Assembly: GCF_017654485.1 (NCBI RefSeq)
Contig: NZ_CP061091.1
Span: 2,796,501 to 2,860,500 of the forward strand
DNA: 64,000 nt
Direction: 5' to 3'
DNA from: Roseomonas marmotae
GTDB lineage: Bacteria > Pseudomonadota > Alphaproteobacteria > Acetobacterales > Acetobacteraceae
The first letter of the stretch is position 1. Every line of letters begins with the position of its first letter. The notes under the pieces were generated by a model. That model searched no databases. It was given only the letters and a program-made list of their open reading frames with translations, and was not told the origin of the DNA. A program made the translations under genes and the position numbers. Below are positions 9,489 through 17,612 of the stretch, in pieces.

Positions 9489-9817
9489 AGATCCCGGCCC
9501 TTCCCTTCACCGCCGTCGACTGGACGGCGGTGGAGCCCACGCGCCACCCGGGCGAATCCGGCTTCGCGCTGTGGCGGACCCGCATGATCGGCGACATCCG
9601 CGTGCGGCTGGTGGAATACTCGCCGGGCTATGTGGCGGACCACTGGTGTGACCGGGGGCATATCATCCACGTCGTCTCCGGCGCGCTGGTCAGCGAGTTG
9701 AAGGACGGGCGCCGGCATGAGCTGACGGCGGGGATGAGCTACATGGTCTCGGATTTTGGCGACGCGGCGCATCGCTCCGTTACCGAGACCGGCTGCACCC
9801 TTTTCATCGTGGACTGA
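9485..9817 (+). CDS. DHCW-motif cupin fold protein
   Basis: 110 residues starting at GTG 9485, translationally coupled to the M20 gene by a GTGA overlap. A single cupin barrel with ADHWCDRGHIIHVVSG, the motif that names the family, followed by SELKDGRRHELTAGMSYMVSDF and a late His. The His residues would bind one metal ion. The family has no proven reaction; it often sits beside hydrolases and may be a small sensor or isomerase. It ends just before the SRAP gene (4-base gap). Confidence 0.85.
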   Translation: MKIPALPFTAVDWTAVEPTRHPGESGFALWRTRMIGDIRVRLVEYSPGYVADHWCDRGHIIHVVSGALVSELKDGRRHELTAGMSYMVSDFGDAAHRSVTETGCTLFIVD

Positions 9818-9821
9818 GCCG

Positions 9822-10547
9822 ATGTGCGGTCGCTTCTTCCTGCAACGCGACCCGGCGGGGTTGGCGACCTACTTCGAGACGCAGGGCGCGCTGCCCAACC
9901 ATCCGGCGTCCTACAATGTCGCGCCGACGCAGGATTCCCTGGTGGTCCGGCGCAATCCGCTGGACGGCGCCAGGCATCTGGGCGTGCTGCGCTGGGGGCT
10001 GGTGCCGCGCTGGGCCAAGGATACGTCCGGCGCCGCCAAACTGATGAATGCGCGGGCGGAAGGCATCGCCGAGAAGCCCTCCTTCCGCGATGCCTTCGCC
10101 AAGCGGCGATGCCTGGTGCCGGCGGATGGCTTCTATGAGTGGCGGCAGGAAGGGGCGCGGAAGCAGCCCTATGCCGTGGCCCTGGCCTCGGGCGAGCCCA
10201 TGGCGCTGGCAGGCATCTGGGAAGGCTGGCAGCAGCCGGACGGGCAATGGCTGCGCACCTTCTCCATCATCACCACCGAGGCCAATGCGAAGCAGGCGCT
10301 GGTGCATCACCGCATGCCCGTGATCCTGCCGCCCGAGCTCTGGCCCGCCTGGCTGGGGGAGGAGGAGGCCTCGCCCGAGGAATTGCAGGATTTCCTGCAG
10401 CCCAGCCCACCGGAGGAACTGGCCTGCTGGCCCGTTCCCGCCCGTGTTGGCAAGTTCAGCGAGAATGATGCCGGGCTGATCGCCCGTGACCCGACGGCGG
10501 ACCCGCCGCCGGAACTGAACGACCCCTCGCCCTACGAGCCGCGATAG
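9822..10547 (+). CDS. yedK: SOS response-associated peptidase family protein (YedK/HMCES)
   Basis: 241 residues. The start at 9822 gives the obligatory MCGRF: after Met removal, Cys2 becomes the catalytic nucleophile that forms a thiazolidine link to abasic sites in single-stranded DNA. Other family marks are MNARAEGIAEKP, DGFYEW, HHRMP and the W-rich core. The length matches the family. It shields abasic sites at replication forks. It is third in the M20-cupin-SRAP operon, a link that looks positional rather than functional. Its last 16 bases overlap the convergent uraH gene. Confidence 0.92.
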   Translation: MCGRFFLQRDPAGLATYFETQGALPNHPASYNVAPTQDSLVVRRNPLDGARHLGVLRWGLVPRWAKDTSGAAKLMNARAEGIAEKPSFRDAFAKRRCLVPADGFYEWRQEGARKQPYAVALASGEPMALAGIWEGWQQPDGQWLRTFSIITTEANAKQALVHHRMPVILPPELWPAWLGEEEASPEELQDFLQPSPPEELACWPVPARVGKFSENDAGLIARDPTADPPPELNDPSPYEPR

Positions 10548-10882
10548 GTCGAATAGGACCAGGGGGAGCAGAGCAGCGGCACGTGGTAGTGCCCCTGCCC
10601 TTCCTCCAGCCCGACATTCAGCGCCACCACGTCCAGGAAACCAGTGGCCTGCCCGCGCGCGCGGAAATAGGCGCCGATGGCGAAGCGCAGCTCGTAGCGC
10701 CCGGGGACGAAATCCGCTGGCGAGAGCAGCGGCGCGTCGGTGCGGCCATCGGCATTGGTGATGGCGCGCGTCACCCGCACCGGCTCAGGCAGCATGCGCC
10801 AGAGTTCCACCGCCACCCCGGCGGCGGGGACGCCGGCGGCGGTGTCCAGCACATGGGTGGTCAGGGCGGAAGGCTTGCTCAC
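10532..10882 (-). CDS. uraH: 5-hydroxyisourate hydrolase
   Basis: 116 residues, the transthyretin-related hydrolase of urate breakdown, turning 5-hydroxyisourate into OHCU. It begins with LTTHVLDTAAGVPAAG and ends with the diagnostic YRGS; the conserved Arg lies in PGRYELRF. No periplasmic signal is seen, so the protein is cytoplasmic. Its ATG overlaps the stop of the upstream flavoprotein (4 bases), so both are made together. The convergent SRAP gene overlaps its 3' end. Confidence 0.93.
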   Translation of the reverse strand: MSKPSALTTHVLDTAAGVPAAGVAVELWRMLPEPVRVTRAITNADGRTDAPLLSPADFVPGRYELRFAIGAYFRARGQATGFLDVVALNVGLEEGQGHYHVPLLCSPWSYSTYRGS

Positions 10883-12303
10883 CGGATGGATTCCTCCGCC
10901 AGCTCCCCGGGGATCAGGGAGGTCAGTTCCCGCACGTCATAGGCGCGCAGGGCCGCCAGATGCTTCTCCGCATCCTCCCGCCACAGCGCACGGCAGATGC
11001 CGTCGGCGAGGCGTGGCACGCCGTATTTCATGCCGCTGATGCTGGCGCCCGAGAGGCCCATGGAAAGCGTCGCCGCATAGGTGATGCAGTGGATGCGGGA
11101 GAGCCAGGGCATCCTGCCTGGCTCCTTCTCCTGGAAGGAGAAATCATCGGACAGATAGGGCGAGGCGGCGCAAAGCGCGCTCTCCTCCCCCGGTGGCGGC
11201 GTGAAGGCATCGCCCCAGAGGCGGATACTGGAAGCGAAGGGTGCCAGTTCCGGCCGCAGCCCCAGGTCGAAGGTGCTGCCGGTGCCGAGGATCACCGCAT
11301 CGGCGCGGAAGCTGCCGCGCGGGGTATCCAGTTCCACCTCATCCCCCGCCAAGCGCGCGCCCTGCACTGGCGCGCCCATGGTGATGGAGAAGCGCGGGTC
11401 CTGCGCCACGCGGTCCCAGCTTTCCTGTGGCGGCGGCTGGTTCAACTCGAAGATGTGGCGGATGAAGCGCCACTTCAGCAGATCCGGCAGGCCATGGTGC
11501 TGCCCCAGGAAACCCGCCTGCTCCATCCAGCGGAAGGGGTTGATGCGCGGCATGCGGGCGCGCCGCACCAGCATCCTCGCCCCCGCGGCGCCGGCTTCCA
11601 GGGCCGTGGCCAGATTGTCGAAGGCCGAGGCGCCCGCGCCCACCACCAGCAGCCGCTTGCCGGCCAGCGCCGCGAAATCGATCTCCTGCGCCGTATGCAG
11701 CACCTTTTCCGCCGGCAGGGCGTCGAAGGGCGGGGGCGTGACCCAGGCGCCGGAACCGTCCATGCCCGTGGCCAGCACGAGGCGGCGGGCGCGCAGCACC
11801 ACCTCGCCTTCCGGCGTGGCGAAATGCAGGCGCAGCAGCGCGCCCTCGCCCTCGATGCGCGTCAGTTCATGCTGGTGGCGCAGCGGCAAATCCAGCACGC
11901 TCGCATACCAGTCCAGGTAATGCTGCCAATCCTGCCGGCCAATCTTGTGCAGGCGGGCCCAGGCCTCCTCGCCATCCCGCGCCTCGAAAAAGGCGCGCGG
12001 CGTCAGGGCGGGGATGCCGAGATCGGGCCCCGTGACATGCTTGGGCGTCCGCAGGGTCCGCATGCGCGCGAAGGTGGTCCAGACCCCGGTGCCACCGGGC
12101 GGGGCGCGGTCGAAGACAGCGGTATTGGCCACTTTCTGCCGCCGCAGGGCGAAGGCCGTGGCCAGTCCGGTCTGCCCGCCACCGATGATGGCGACATCCA
12201 GCACGCCATCGGCGGCGGGAGGCACCCAGTCATGCGCGGGATAGTCCAGATACTCCAGCTGCCGGCGGAGGCTGTCTTCCAGGGCGTGCAGGGCAGCGGG
12301 CAT
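10879..12303 (-). CDS. FAD/NAD(P)-binding oxidoreductase, flavin monooxygenase-like
   Basis: 474 residues from the ATG at 12303 (a GTG at 12342 is possible). The first dinucleotide-binding motif is AIIGGGQTGLATAFAL at about residues 38-53, followed by GGTGVWTTFARM. A second Rossmann motif, LLVVGAGASAFDN, lies near residue 215. This two-domain plan fits a flavin-containing monooxygenase or a lysine/ornithine-hydroxylase relative. Because it is translationally coupled to uraH, a role in purine or urate oxidation is attractive (the bacterial urate hydroxylase HpyO is a flavoprotein), but I cannot confirm that family. No classical uricase is in this window. Confidence 0.85.
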   Translation of the reverse strand: MPAALHALEDSLRRQLEYLDYPAHDWVPPAADGVLDVAIIGGGQTGLATAFALRRQKVANTAVFDRAPPGGTGVWTTFARMRTLRTPKHVTGPDLGIPALTPRAFFEARDGEEAWARLHKIGRQDWQHYLDWYASVLDLPLRHQHELTRIEGEGALLRLHFATPEGEVVLRARRLVLATGMDGSGAWVTPPPFDALPAEKVLHTAQEIDFAALAGKRLLVVGAGASAFDNLATALEAGAAGARMLVRRARMPRINPFRWMEQAGFLGQHHGLPDLLKWRFIRHIFELNQPPPQESWDRVAQDPRFSITMGAPVQGARLAGDEVELDTPRGSFRADAVILGTGSTFDLGLRPELAPFASSIRLWGDAFTPPPGEESALCAASPYLSDDFSFQEKEPGRMPWLSRIHCITYAATLSMGLSGASISGMKYGVPRLADGICRALWREDAEKHLAALRAYDVRELTSLIPGELAEESIR

Positions 12304-12363
12304 GGGGGCCTCGGGGCAGGGTGCGGCGCAACATGACGCCACGCCCCTGCCCCGCGCAATGCC

Positions 12364-13311
12364 TCAGGCGCCGGCGGCGTCCAGCGTGGCCATGGCATCG
12401 GCGTCCAGCTTCAGCCGCACGGCGGCGAGCAGCTCCTCCAGCTGCGCCAGCGAGGTGGCGCTGGCGATCGGCGCCACCACGGCGGGCCGCGCCGCCAGCC
12501 AGGCCACCGCCACCTGGGAGGGCTTCACGTTGAGCCGCGCCGCCACCTGGTCCATCGCCGCCAGCAGCTTCAGCCCGCGGGGGTTCAGGTAGGTAGCGCC
12601 GATCTTGGCGCCGCGCGGGCTCTTCGAGAGGTCGGCCTCGCTGCGGTATTTGCCGGTGAGGAAGCCGGCGGCCAGCGTGTAGTAGGGCGCGACGGCCACG
12701 CCCTCCGTCACGCAGAGATCCTGCAGCGCGCCCTCGAACTCCCGGTCATAGAGGTTGTAGAGCGGCTGCAGCACCGAGTAGCGCGGCATGCCCGTGGTAT
12801 CGGCGGTGGTGAGCGCCTCCTCCAGCCGCGCGGCCGTGAAGTTGGAGGCGCCGATGGCCCGCACCTTGCCCGCCCTGATCAGCGAGTCGTAGGTCTCCAG
12901 CACCTCTTCCATCGGGGTCTCGGTATCGTCCCGGTGGGAGTAGTAGAGGTCGATATGGTCGGTACGCAGGCGCTTCAGCGAGGCCTCGACCTGCCGCAGC
13001 ACGCGTTGGCGATTCAGGCCCTTGCCGCCATTCGTCAGCTCGGCGCCGGTCTTGGTGGCGATCACCACCTTGTCGCGGCCACCGCGCGCGGCGAGCCAGT
13101 TGCCGATGATGGTCTCCGATTCGCCGCCCTGGTTGCCGGGCTTCCACTGCGAATAGACATCGGCGGTATCGATGAAGTTGCCGCCGCCCGCCACGAAGGC
13201 GTCCAGCAGCTTGAAGGACTGTGCCTCATCCACCGTCCAGCCGAAGACATTGCCACCAAAGCAGAGTGGCGCGACCGAGAAGCCGGTCTTGCCTAATGCG
13301 CGCTGTTCCAT
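12364..13311 (-). CDS. Aldo/keto reductase
   Basis: 315 residues, a full-length NADPH-dependent TIM-barrel reductase. The catalytic tetrad is visible as Asp and Tyr in DTADVYSQW, Lys in VVIATKTG and His in LYYSHRDD. The C-terminal cofactor loop is APIASATSLAQLEELL. The start MEQRALGKTGF is typical of the YajO/Tas subgroup, which reduces aldehydes or sugars. It sits 60 bases upstream of the flavoprotein-uraH pair on the same strand and could be transcribed with it; no functional link is evident. Confidence 0.9.
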   Translation of the reverse strand: MEQRALGKTGFSVAPLCFGGNVFGWTVDEAQSFKLLDAFVAGGGNFIDTADVYSQWKPGNQGGESETIIGNWLAARGGRDKVVIATKTGAELTNGGKGLNRQRVLRQVEASLKRLRTDHIDLYYSHRDDTETPMEEVLETYDSLIRAGKVRAIGASNFTAARLEEALTTADTTGMPRYSVLQPLYNLYDREFEGALQDLCVTEGVAVAPYYTLAAGFLTGKYRSEADLSKSPRGAKIGATYLNPRGLKLLAAMDQVAARLNVKPSQVAVAWLAARPAVVAPIASATSLAQLEELLAAVRLKLDADAMATLDAAGA

Positions 13312-13350
13312 GCGGGAATCCCTGGTGTGCGGGCGGCGGGACGTCGCCCT

Positions 13351-14226
13351 TCATCCAGCCAGATGCGCCCGTCTCCGCCAGCGCGCAAGCAGCCCGTCCA
13401 CCGGCCCCGCCAGCAGCGAGAAGACCCAGGCAGCACCCGCCACCAGCACGATGGCCGGGCCGCTGGGCAGGTCCAGATGATAGGAGAGCAGCAGCCCCGC
13501 CACGCTGGAGAGCAGCGCGATCCCCACCGCCGCATAGGCCATGCCGCCGACGCTGCGGCCCCAGTGCCTGGCGGCCACGGCCGGCAGCATCATCAGCCCC
13601 ACTGCCATCAGCGTGCCCAGCGCCTGGAAGGCGGCCAGCACGTTCAGGACCACCAGGCCGAGGAAGAGCATGTGCCAGACCCCGCCCCGAACCCCCGCCG
13701 CGGCGGCGAAGGAGGGGTCGAAGCATTCCACTACCAGCGGCCGCCAGGCGAAGGCCAACGCCAGCAGCGTCACGCTGGAGACGCCCGCCATCATGAAGAG
13801 TGCGGGGTCATCCACCCCCAGCACGCTGCCGAACAGCAGGTGTGACAGTTCCACCGAGCCGGCGCGGGTCGAGATCAGGGTCACGCCGAGCGCCAGCGCC
13901 ACCAGATAGAGCGCGGCCAGGGCCGCATCCTCCCGCCCCCCCGTGGCGCGGGAGATGGCGCCGGCACCCAGCGCCACCACCAGCCCGGCAACCAGGCCAC
14001 CGATGGACATGGCCGTGACGGAGAGCCCCGCCACCAGGAAGCCGGCGGCGATGCCGGGCAGGATGCCGTGGGCCAGCACGTCGGCCGTCAGGCTCATGCG
14101 CCGCAGCATCAGGAAGACGCCCAGCGGCGGCGCGGCGAGGGAGAGCGCGAGGCAGCCCACCATCGCCCGGCGCAGGAAGCCGAACTCGACGAAGGGGCCC
14201 CAGAGCAGATCAGCCAGCCACATCAC
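13351..14226 (-). CDS. znuB: Metal ABC transporter permease (ZnuB-like)
   Basis: 291 residues, a membrane protein of the ABC-3 family with about eight hydrophobic segments, including LALSLAAPPLGVFLMLRRMSLTADVLAHGILPGIAAG, the conserved first half of the family. It forms the channel for Zn2+ (or Mn2+) uptake with the ATPase encoded just upstream; the two genes overlap by 4 bases. A Zur-like box in front of the operon favours zinc. The periplasmic binding protein ZnuA is not encoded in this window. Confidence 0.88.
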   Translation of the reverse strand: MMWLADLLWGPFVEFGFLRRAMVGCLALSLAAPPLGVFLMLRRMSLTADVLAHGILPGIAAGFLVAGLSVTAMSIGGLVAGLVVALGAGAISRATGGREDAALAALYLVALALGVTLISTRAGSVELSHLLFGSVLGVDDPALFMMAGVSSVTLLALAFAWRPLVVECFDPSFAAAAGVRGGVWHMLFLGLVVLNVLAAFQALGTLMAVGLMMLPAVAARHWGRSVGGMAYAAVGIALLSSVAGLLLSYHLDLPSGPAIVLVAGAAWVFSLLAGPVDGLLARWRRRAHLAG

Positions 14227-14954
14227 GCTGCGTCGCGCGTGCAGGTTCCGGCTTCGTCCATCCAGGCCTCGGCCATCATGCGCGCGCGCAGGCGGTTGCC
14301 GGGGGAGAGCGCCTCAGGCGTCGGTCCCCAGGCGATGGCCTCGCGGGCCAGGAGCAGCGTCTGCGGGAATTCCCGCTGCACCATGTCCAGGTCGTGCAGC
14401 ACGGCGATGACGGTGCGGCCTTCCCCGTGCCAGCGGCGCACCAGGCCCAGCAGGTCGGTGATGGTGCGGGCATCGAGGGCGTTGAACGGCTCATCCAGCA
14501 GGATGACCGGCGCGTCCTGCACCAGCAGCCGGGCGAAGAGCACGCGCTGGAACTGCCCGACAGAGAGGCTGCCGATCGGGCGGCCCGCAAAACCTTCCAG
14601 CCCGACCGCGGCCAGGGCCTCCAGCGCACGGGCGCGCTCGGCCGGGCGGATGGCGCGGAAGGCGCCGGCACGGGACCAATGACCCAGCTGCACCACATCG
14701 AGACAGGAGATCGGAAAGCTGCGGTCGACCGCCGCCGCCTGTGGCAGCAGGGCCATGGAGTCACGCGGCGCCAGCAGCCGCCCCCCATCCGGGCGGTGCA
14801 GCCCGGCAATGGCGCGCAGCAGGGTGGATTTGCCGGCGCCATTGGGGCCGACGATGGCCGTCAGGCTGCCTGGCGCGAAATGGCCGGAGACGTGATGCAC
14901 CGCCGGGCGGCGCCCGTGGCTCAGCGTCAGGTTGTCCAGCCGGATGTCCATCAT
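14223..14954 (-). CDS. znuC: Metal ABC transporter ATP-binding protein (ZnuC-like)
   Basis: 243 residues. Walker A is GPNGAGKST, the ABC signature is LSVGQFQRV, and Walker B is VILLDEPFNALD with the switch His in AVLHDLDMV. The sequence is of the metal-uptake branch that pairs with ABC-3 permeases. Its ATG overlaps the stop of a 43-aa membrane peptide upstream, and its stop overlaps the permease start, so the three form one tightly coupled operon under the Zur-like operator at 15086-15100. Confidence 0.9.
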   Translation of the reverse strand: MMDIRLDNLTLSHGRRPAVHHVSGHFAPGSLTAIVGPNGAGKSTLLRAIAGLHRPDGGRLLAPRDSMALLPQAAAVDRSFPISCLDVVQLGHWSRAGAFRAIRPAERARALEALAAVGLEGFAGRPIGSLSVGQFQRVLFARLLVQDAPVILLDEPFNALDARTITDLLGLVRRWHGEGRTVIAVLHDLDMVQREFPQTLLLAREAIAWGPTPEALSPGNRLRARMMAEAWMDEAGTCTRDAA

Positions 14955-15082
14955 GCGCCGAGCGCCCAGAACACGCCGCCCCAGAGCAGCGCCAGCAGCA
15001 GCATGGCCAGCACCAGGCGCGCGCCGGTGCCGGCGGCCAGCGCCAGCGGGTCTTGCGGCAGGAAGGGTCGGGTCGGGCTCAT
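14951..15082 (-). CDS. 43-residue single-pass membrane peptide heading the zinc transporter operon
   Basis: A small gene. Translation gives a Pro-rich N-terminus (MSPTRPFLPQDP), then one hydrophobic helix at about residues 22-43 (RLVLAMLLLALLWGGVFWALG). Its TGA overlaps the ATG of znuC by 4 bases, the same coupling used between znuC and znuB. Its ATG lies only three bases from the Zur-like palindrome, so the peptide is the first translated product of the zinc-regulated message. Only a weak GAG is available as ribosome binding site. I know no named family. It could assist the ABC-3 permease or regulate translation of the downstream genes. Confidence 0.65.
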   Translation of the reverse strand: MSPTRPFLPQDPLALAAGTGARLVLAMLLLALLWGGVFWALGA

Positions 15083-15085
15083 CTC

Positions 15086-15100
15086 TGTTATGTCATAACA
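15086..15100 (-). promoter_or_regulatory. Zur-like operator of the zinc ABC transporter operon
   Basis: The sequence TGTTATGTCATAACA has perfect 6-base arms (TGTTAT and ATAACA) around a 3-base centre. It matches the core of proteobacterial Zur boxes and stands directly before the first gene of a zinc-type ABC transporter. Zur with bound zinc would block transcription here. Its closeness to the ATG suggests a very short or absent leader. The DUF445 gene on the other side starts about 100 bases away and may not be affected. Confidence 0.7.
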
Positions 15101-15200
15101 TCACATCGGCCCGGTGCAAGCATGATCCGCCACATCCCTGCTCTCCGTGCGGCGATGAGTAACAGGGCAACGGGGGACGGGCCCGCGCGGTTTCTGGGGT

Positions 15201-16529
15201 ATGAATTTGCCGCTAGCCTCCCAGGCGATGGATGCCACCCCCCCGCCCCCTCCCCCCGCCCACCCACAGGACCCGGAGGTCGCGCTGCGGCGCAACCTCC
15301 GCCGCTACCGCGCCTTTGCCGGCGGATTGCTGGTGCTGATGGCCGCGCTGATGCTGGGCGCCTATTGGCTGCCGCCGGGCTATGCCACCGACCTGTTGCA
15401 GGCGGCCTCCAAGGCCGGGCTGGTAGGCGGGCTGGCGGACTGGTTCGCGGTTACGGCGTTGTTCCGCCACCCGCTGGGCCTGCCCATCCCCCATACCGCC
15501 ATCATCCCGCAGCAGAAGGAGCGGCTGGGGCGCGGCCTGGGCCGTTTCGTGGCGAACCACGTCTTTACCGAGGCCGAGGTCAGCCGGGTGCTCGCCCGAA
15601 TCGACGTGGCCGCCATCCTGCGCCGCCTGCTGGAGGACCCGGCCACCACCCGCCCGGCGGCCGAGGCCCTGGCCTCCAGCCTGCCGCGCCTGCTGCTCTC
15701 CCTGGAGGATGGGCGGGCACGGCGGCTGCTGGTGCGAATCCTGCCCCGCATCGTCTCCGGCCCCGCGGCGGCGCGGATGCTGGCGCGGCTGCTGCGGACG
15801 CTGATGGCCGGCGGGCAGCACCAGGAGGTCTTCGGGCTGGCACTGCAACAGGTGCGCCTGCTTCTGGCCAGCAAGGAGGAGAGCCTGCGCGAGGCCATCC
15901 AGGCCCGCGTGCGGACGGAAGGCGGCGCGCTGGTGGGCTGGCTCGCCGGTGCCGCCGTGGCGCGTCGCGTGCTGGGTTCGCTGAACCAGGAGCTGGAAAA
16001 GATCGAGCCCGACGACAGCGAGATCCGCGCCGCCTTCGAGGCCTGGCTGCTGACCGAGATCGACAAGCTGGAGAACGACCCGGAGCGCGCCGCCACCATC
16101 GGCCGGGCGATGCGGGAGGCCATGGCGCATCCGACCGTGAATGCCTGGCTGATGGATGTCTGGGACCGGCTGAAGAACTCCCTGGCCGCCGACGCCGCGC
16201 GGGCTGACGGGCGGACCGTGACGCTGCTTTCCGGCCTGCTGAGCAATCTGGGCAGGCTGCTGGAGCAGGATGAAAGCGCCCGGGCACGCGTGAACGGGTT
16301 GGTGGAGCGGATGCTGCGCGGCATGCTGCCCCGGGCGCAGGACCGGATCTCCGGCTTCATCGCCCAGGTGGTGGGAAACTGGGACACGGCCACGGTGGTG
16401 GACAAGATCGAGCTGCGTGTCGGCCGGGACCTGCAATTCGTGCGGATCAACGGCACCATCGTCGGCTTCCTGGCCGGTGGCACGCTCTATGCCCTGATGC
16501 GCGCGATCTTCGGCCGGGTCGCCAGCTAG
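15201..16529 (+). CDS. DUF445 family membrane-associated protein
   Basis: 442 residues (Met 10 at 15228 is an alternative start). After a Pro-rich head comes a hydrophobic segment (AFAGGLLVLMAALMLGAYW), then the family signature GGLADWFAVTALFRHPLGLPIPHTAIIP and QKERLGRGLGRFV. The middle is long and helical, and the C-terminus (NGTIVGFLAGGTLYALMRAIF) is hydrophobic. DUF445 proteins are thought to be inner-membrane proteins with a large helical domain; their function is not established. It is transcribed away from the zinc operon. Confidence 0.88.
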   Translation: MNLPLASQAMDATPPPPPPAHPQDPEVALRRNLRRYRAFAGGLLVLMAALMLGAYWLPPGYATDLLQAASKAGLVGGLADWFAVTALFRHPLGLPIPHTAIIPQQKERLGRGLGRFVANHVFTEAEVSRVLARIDVAAILRRLLEDPATTRPAAEALASSLPRLLLSLEDGRARRLLVRILPRIVSGPAAARMLARLLRTLMAGGQHQEVFGLALQQVRLLLASKEESLREAIQARVRTEGGALVGWLAGAAVARRVLGSLNQELEKIEPDDSEIRAAFEAWLLTEIDKLENDPERAATIGRAMREAMAHPTVNAWLMDVWDRLKNSLAADAARADGRTVTLLSGLLSNLGRLLEQDESARARVNGLVERMLRGMLPRAQDRISGFIAQVVGNWDTATVVDKIELRVGRDLQFVRINGTIVGFLAGGTLYALMRAIFGRVAS

Positions 16530-16651
16530 GCGGCCCGGGGCTGGCCCCTTCCTCAGCGGTCAGGATGACCACCTTTCCGACAACCCTGTGACAAACTGAA
16601 GAATTCGTGCCTGTGGCAGGCGTTATATGGCGGTTGGGGAAAGGTGCCGTC

Positions 16652-17374
16652 ATGGAAGAAACCGGGGGCGGGGTGGGAGAACTGTCGCTTGCGGCGCGGC
16701 AGGGATTGATCTGGGCGCGGCCCGGAATGCCGCCGTCCAAAACGCCGGGGCCGGGCCTGCACCCCCTGGGCATGGGAAGCGGCCAGGGGCGCGAGCGCGA
16801 CGGGCTGCTGATGATTCCGGCGGGCACCGAGGCCCCGATGCCGCTGCTGGTCCTGCTGCACGGCGCCGGGGGCAATGCGGCGGGCATGCTGCGGCTGCTG
16901 GAGCCGCAGGCGCGGCAGGCGGGCGTGGCGCTTCTGCTGCCGGAGTCTCGCGGGCCGACTTGGGATGTCGTGCTGGGCGGGCTGGGGCCGGATGTGGCCT
17001 TTCTGGATGCCGCGCTCCGCAGGACCTTCGCCACCATCGCGGTGGACCCAGGGCGGCTGGCCATCGGCGGCTTTTCGGACGGCGCCTCCTATGCCCTCTC
17101 CCTCGGCCTGGTGAACGGGGCATTGTTCCGCTGGGTACTGGCCTTTTCGCCCGGCTTCATCGCGGCGCCTGCCTTCCATGGCCGCCCGCGCATCTTCGTC
17201 TCGCATGGCCTGAATGATAACGTTTTACCGATTGACCGTTGCAGCAGGCCGCTGGTGGCGCGTCTGCGCCAGGGTGGCTATCCGCTGCGCTACGAGGAGT
17301 TCGAGGGCGGGCATTATCTACCTGAGGGCGCCGCTGCGAAGGCGCTGTCCTGGCTGAGCTCTGGCAGGAACTGA
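16652..17374 (+). CDS. Alpha/beta hydrolase, phospholipase/carboxylesterase or PHB-depolymerase type
   Basis: 240 residues from the ATG at 16652, which has AAGG nine bases upstream; a GTG at 16607 would add 15 residues. The oxyanion stretch is LLVLLHGAGGNA, the nucleophile elbow GGFSDGASYAL, and the catalytic His lies in FEGGHYLPEG, preceded by ISHGLNDNVLPI-like sequence containing the acid. This pattern belongs to small soluble serine esterases of the carboxylesterase/PHB depolymerase-like group. No signal peptide. The substrate is unknown. It is a single gene. Confidence 0.85.
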   Translation: MEETGGGVGELSLAARQGLIWARPGMPPSKTPGPGLHPLGMGSGQGRERDGLLMIPAGTEAPMPLLVLLHGAGGNAAGMLRLLEPQARQAGVALLLPESRGPTWDVVLGGLGPDVAFLDAALRRTFATIAVDPGRLAIGGFSDGASYALSLGLVNGALFRWVLAFSPGFIAAPAFHGRPRIFVSHGLNDNVLPIDRCSRPLVARLRQGGYPLRYEEFEGGHYLPEGAAAKALSWLSSGRN

Positions 17375-17612
17375 GCGCGGGCCGGCCTTCCGGCGAAGCA
17401 GCGGCGATGAGGCCGGCGCAAGCCGGGGATGGCCTGTGCGCGGCACTCGCGATCAGTCCGTCACGCACTGGACGGCGCGCGACTGCTCAACTGCATCAAG
17501 CTTAGCGGGGGTTTCGCGGATCACGTCCGTCATCCGCTGCATGATGTCGTCGGTGTTCGGGACGGCGGTATCAGTGGCCCCGGCATTGGCCACAGACCCC
17601 GGCGCATCATAC

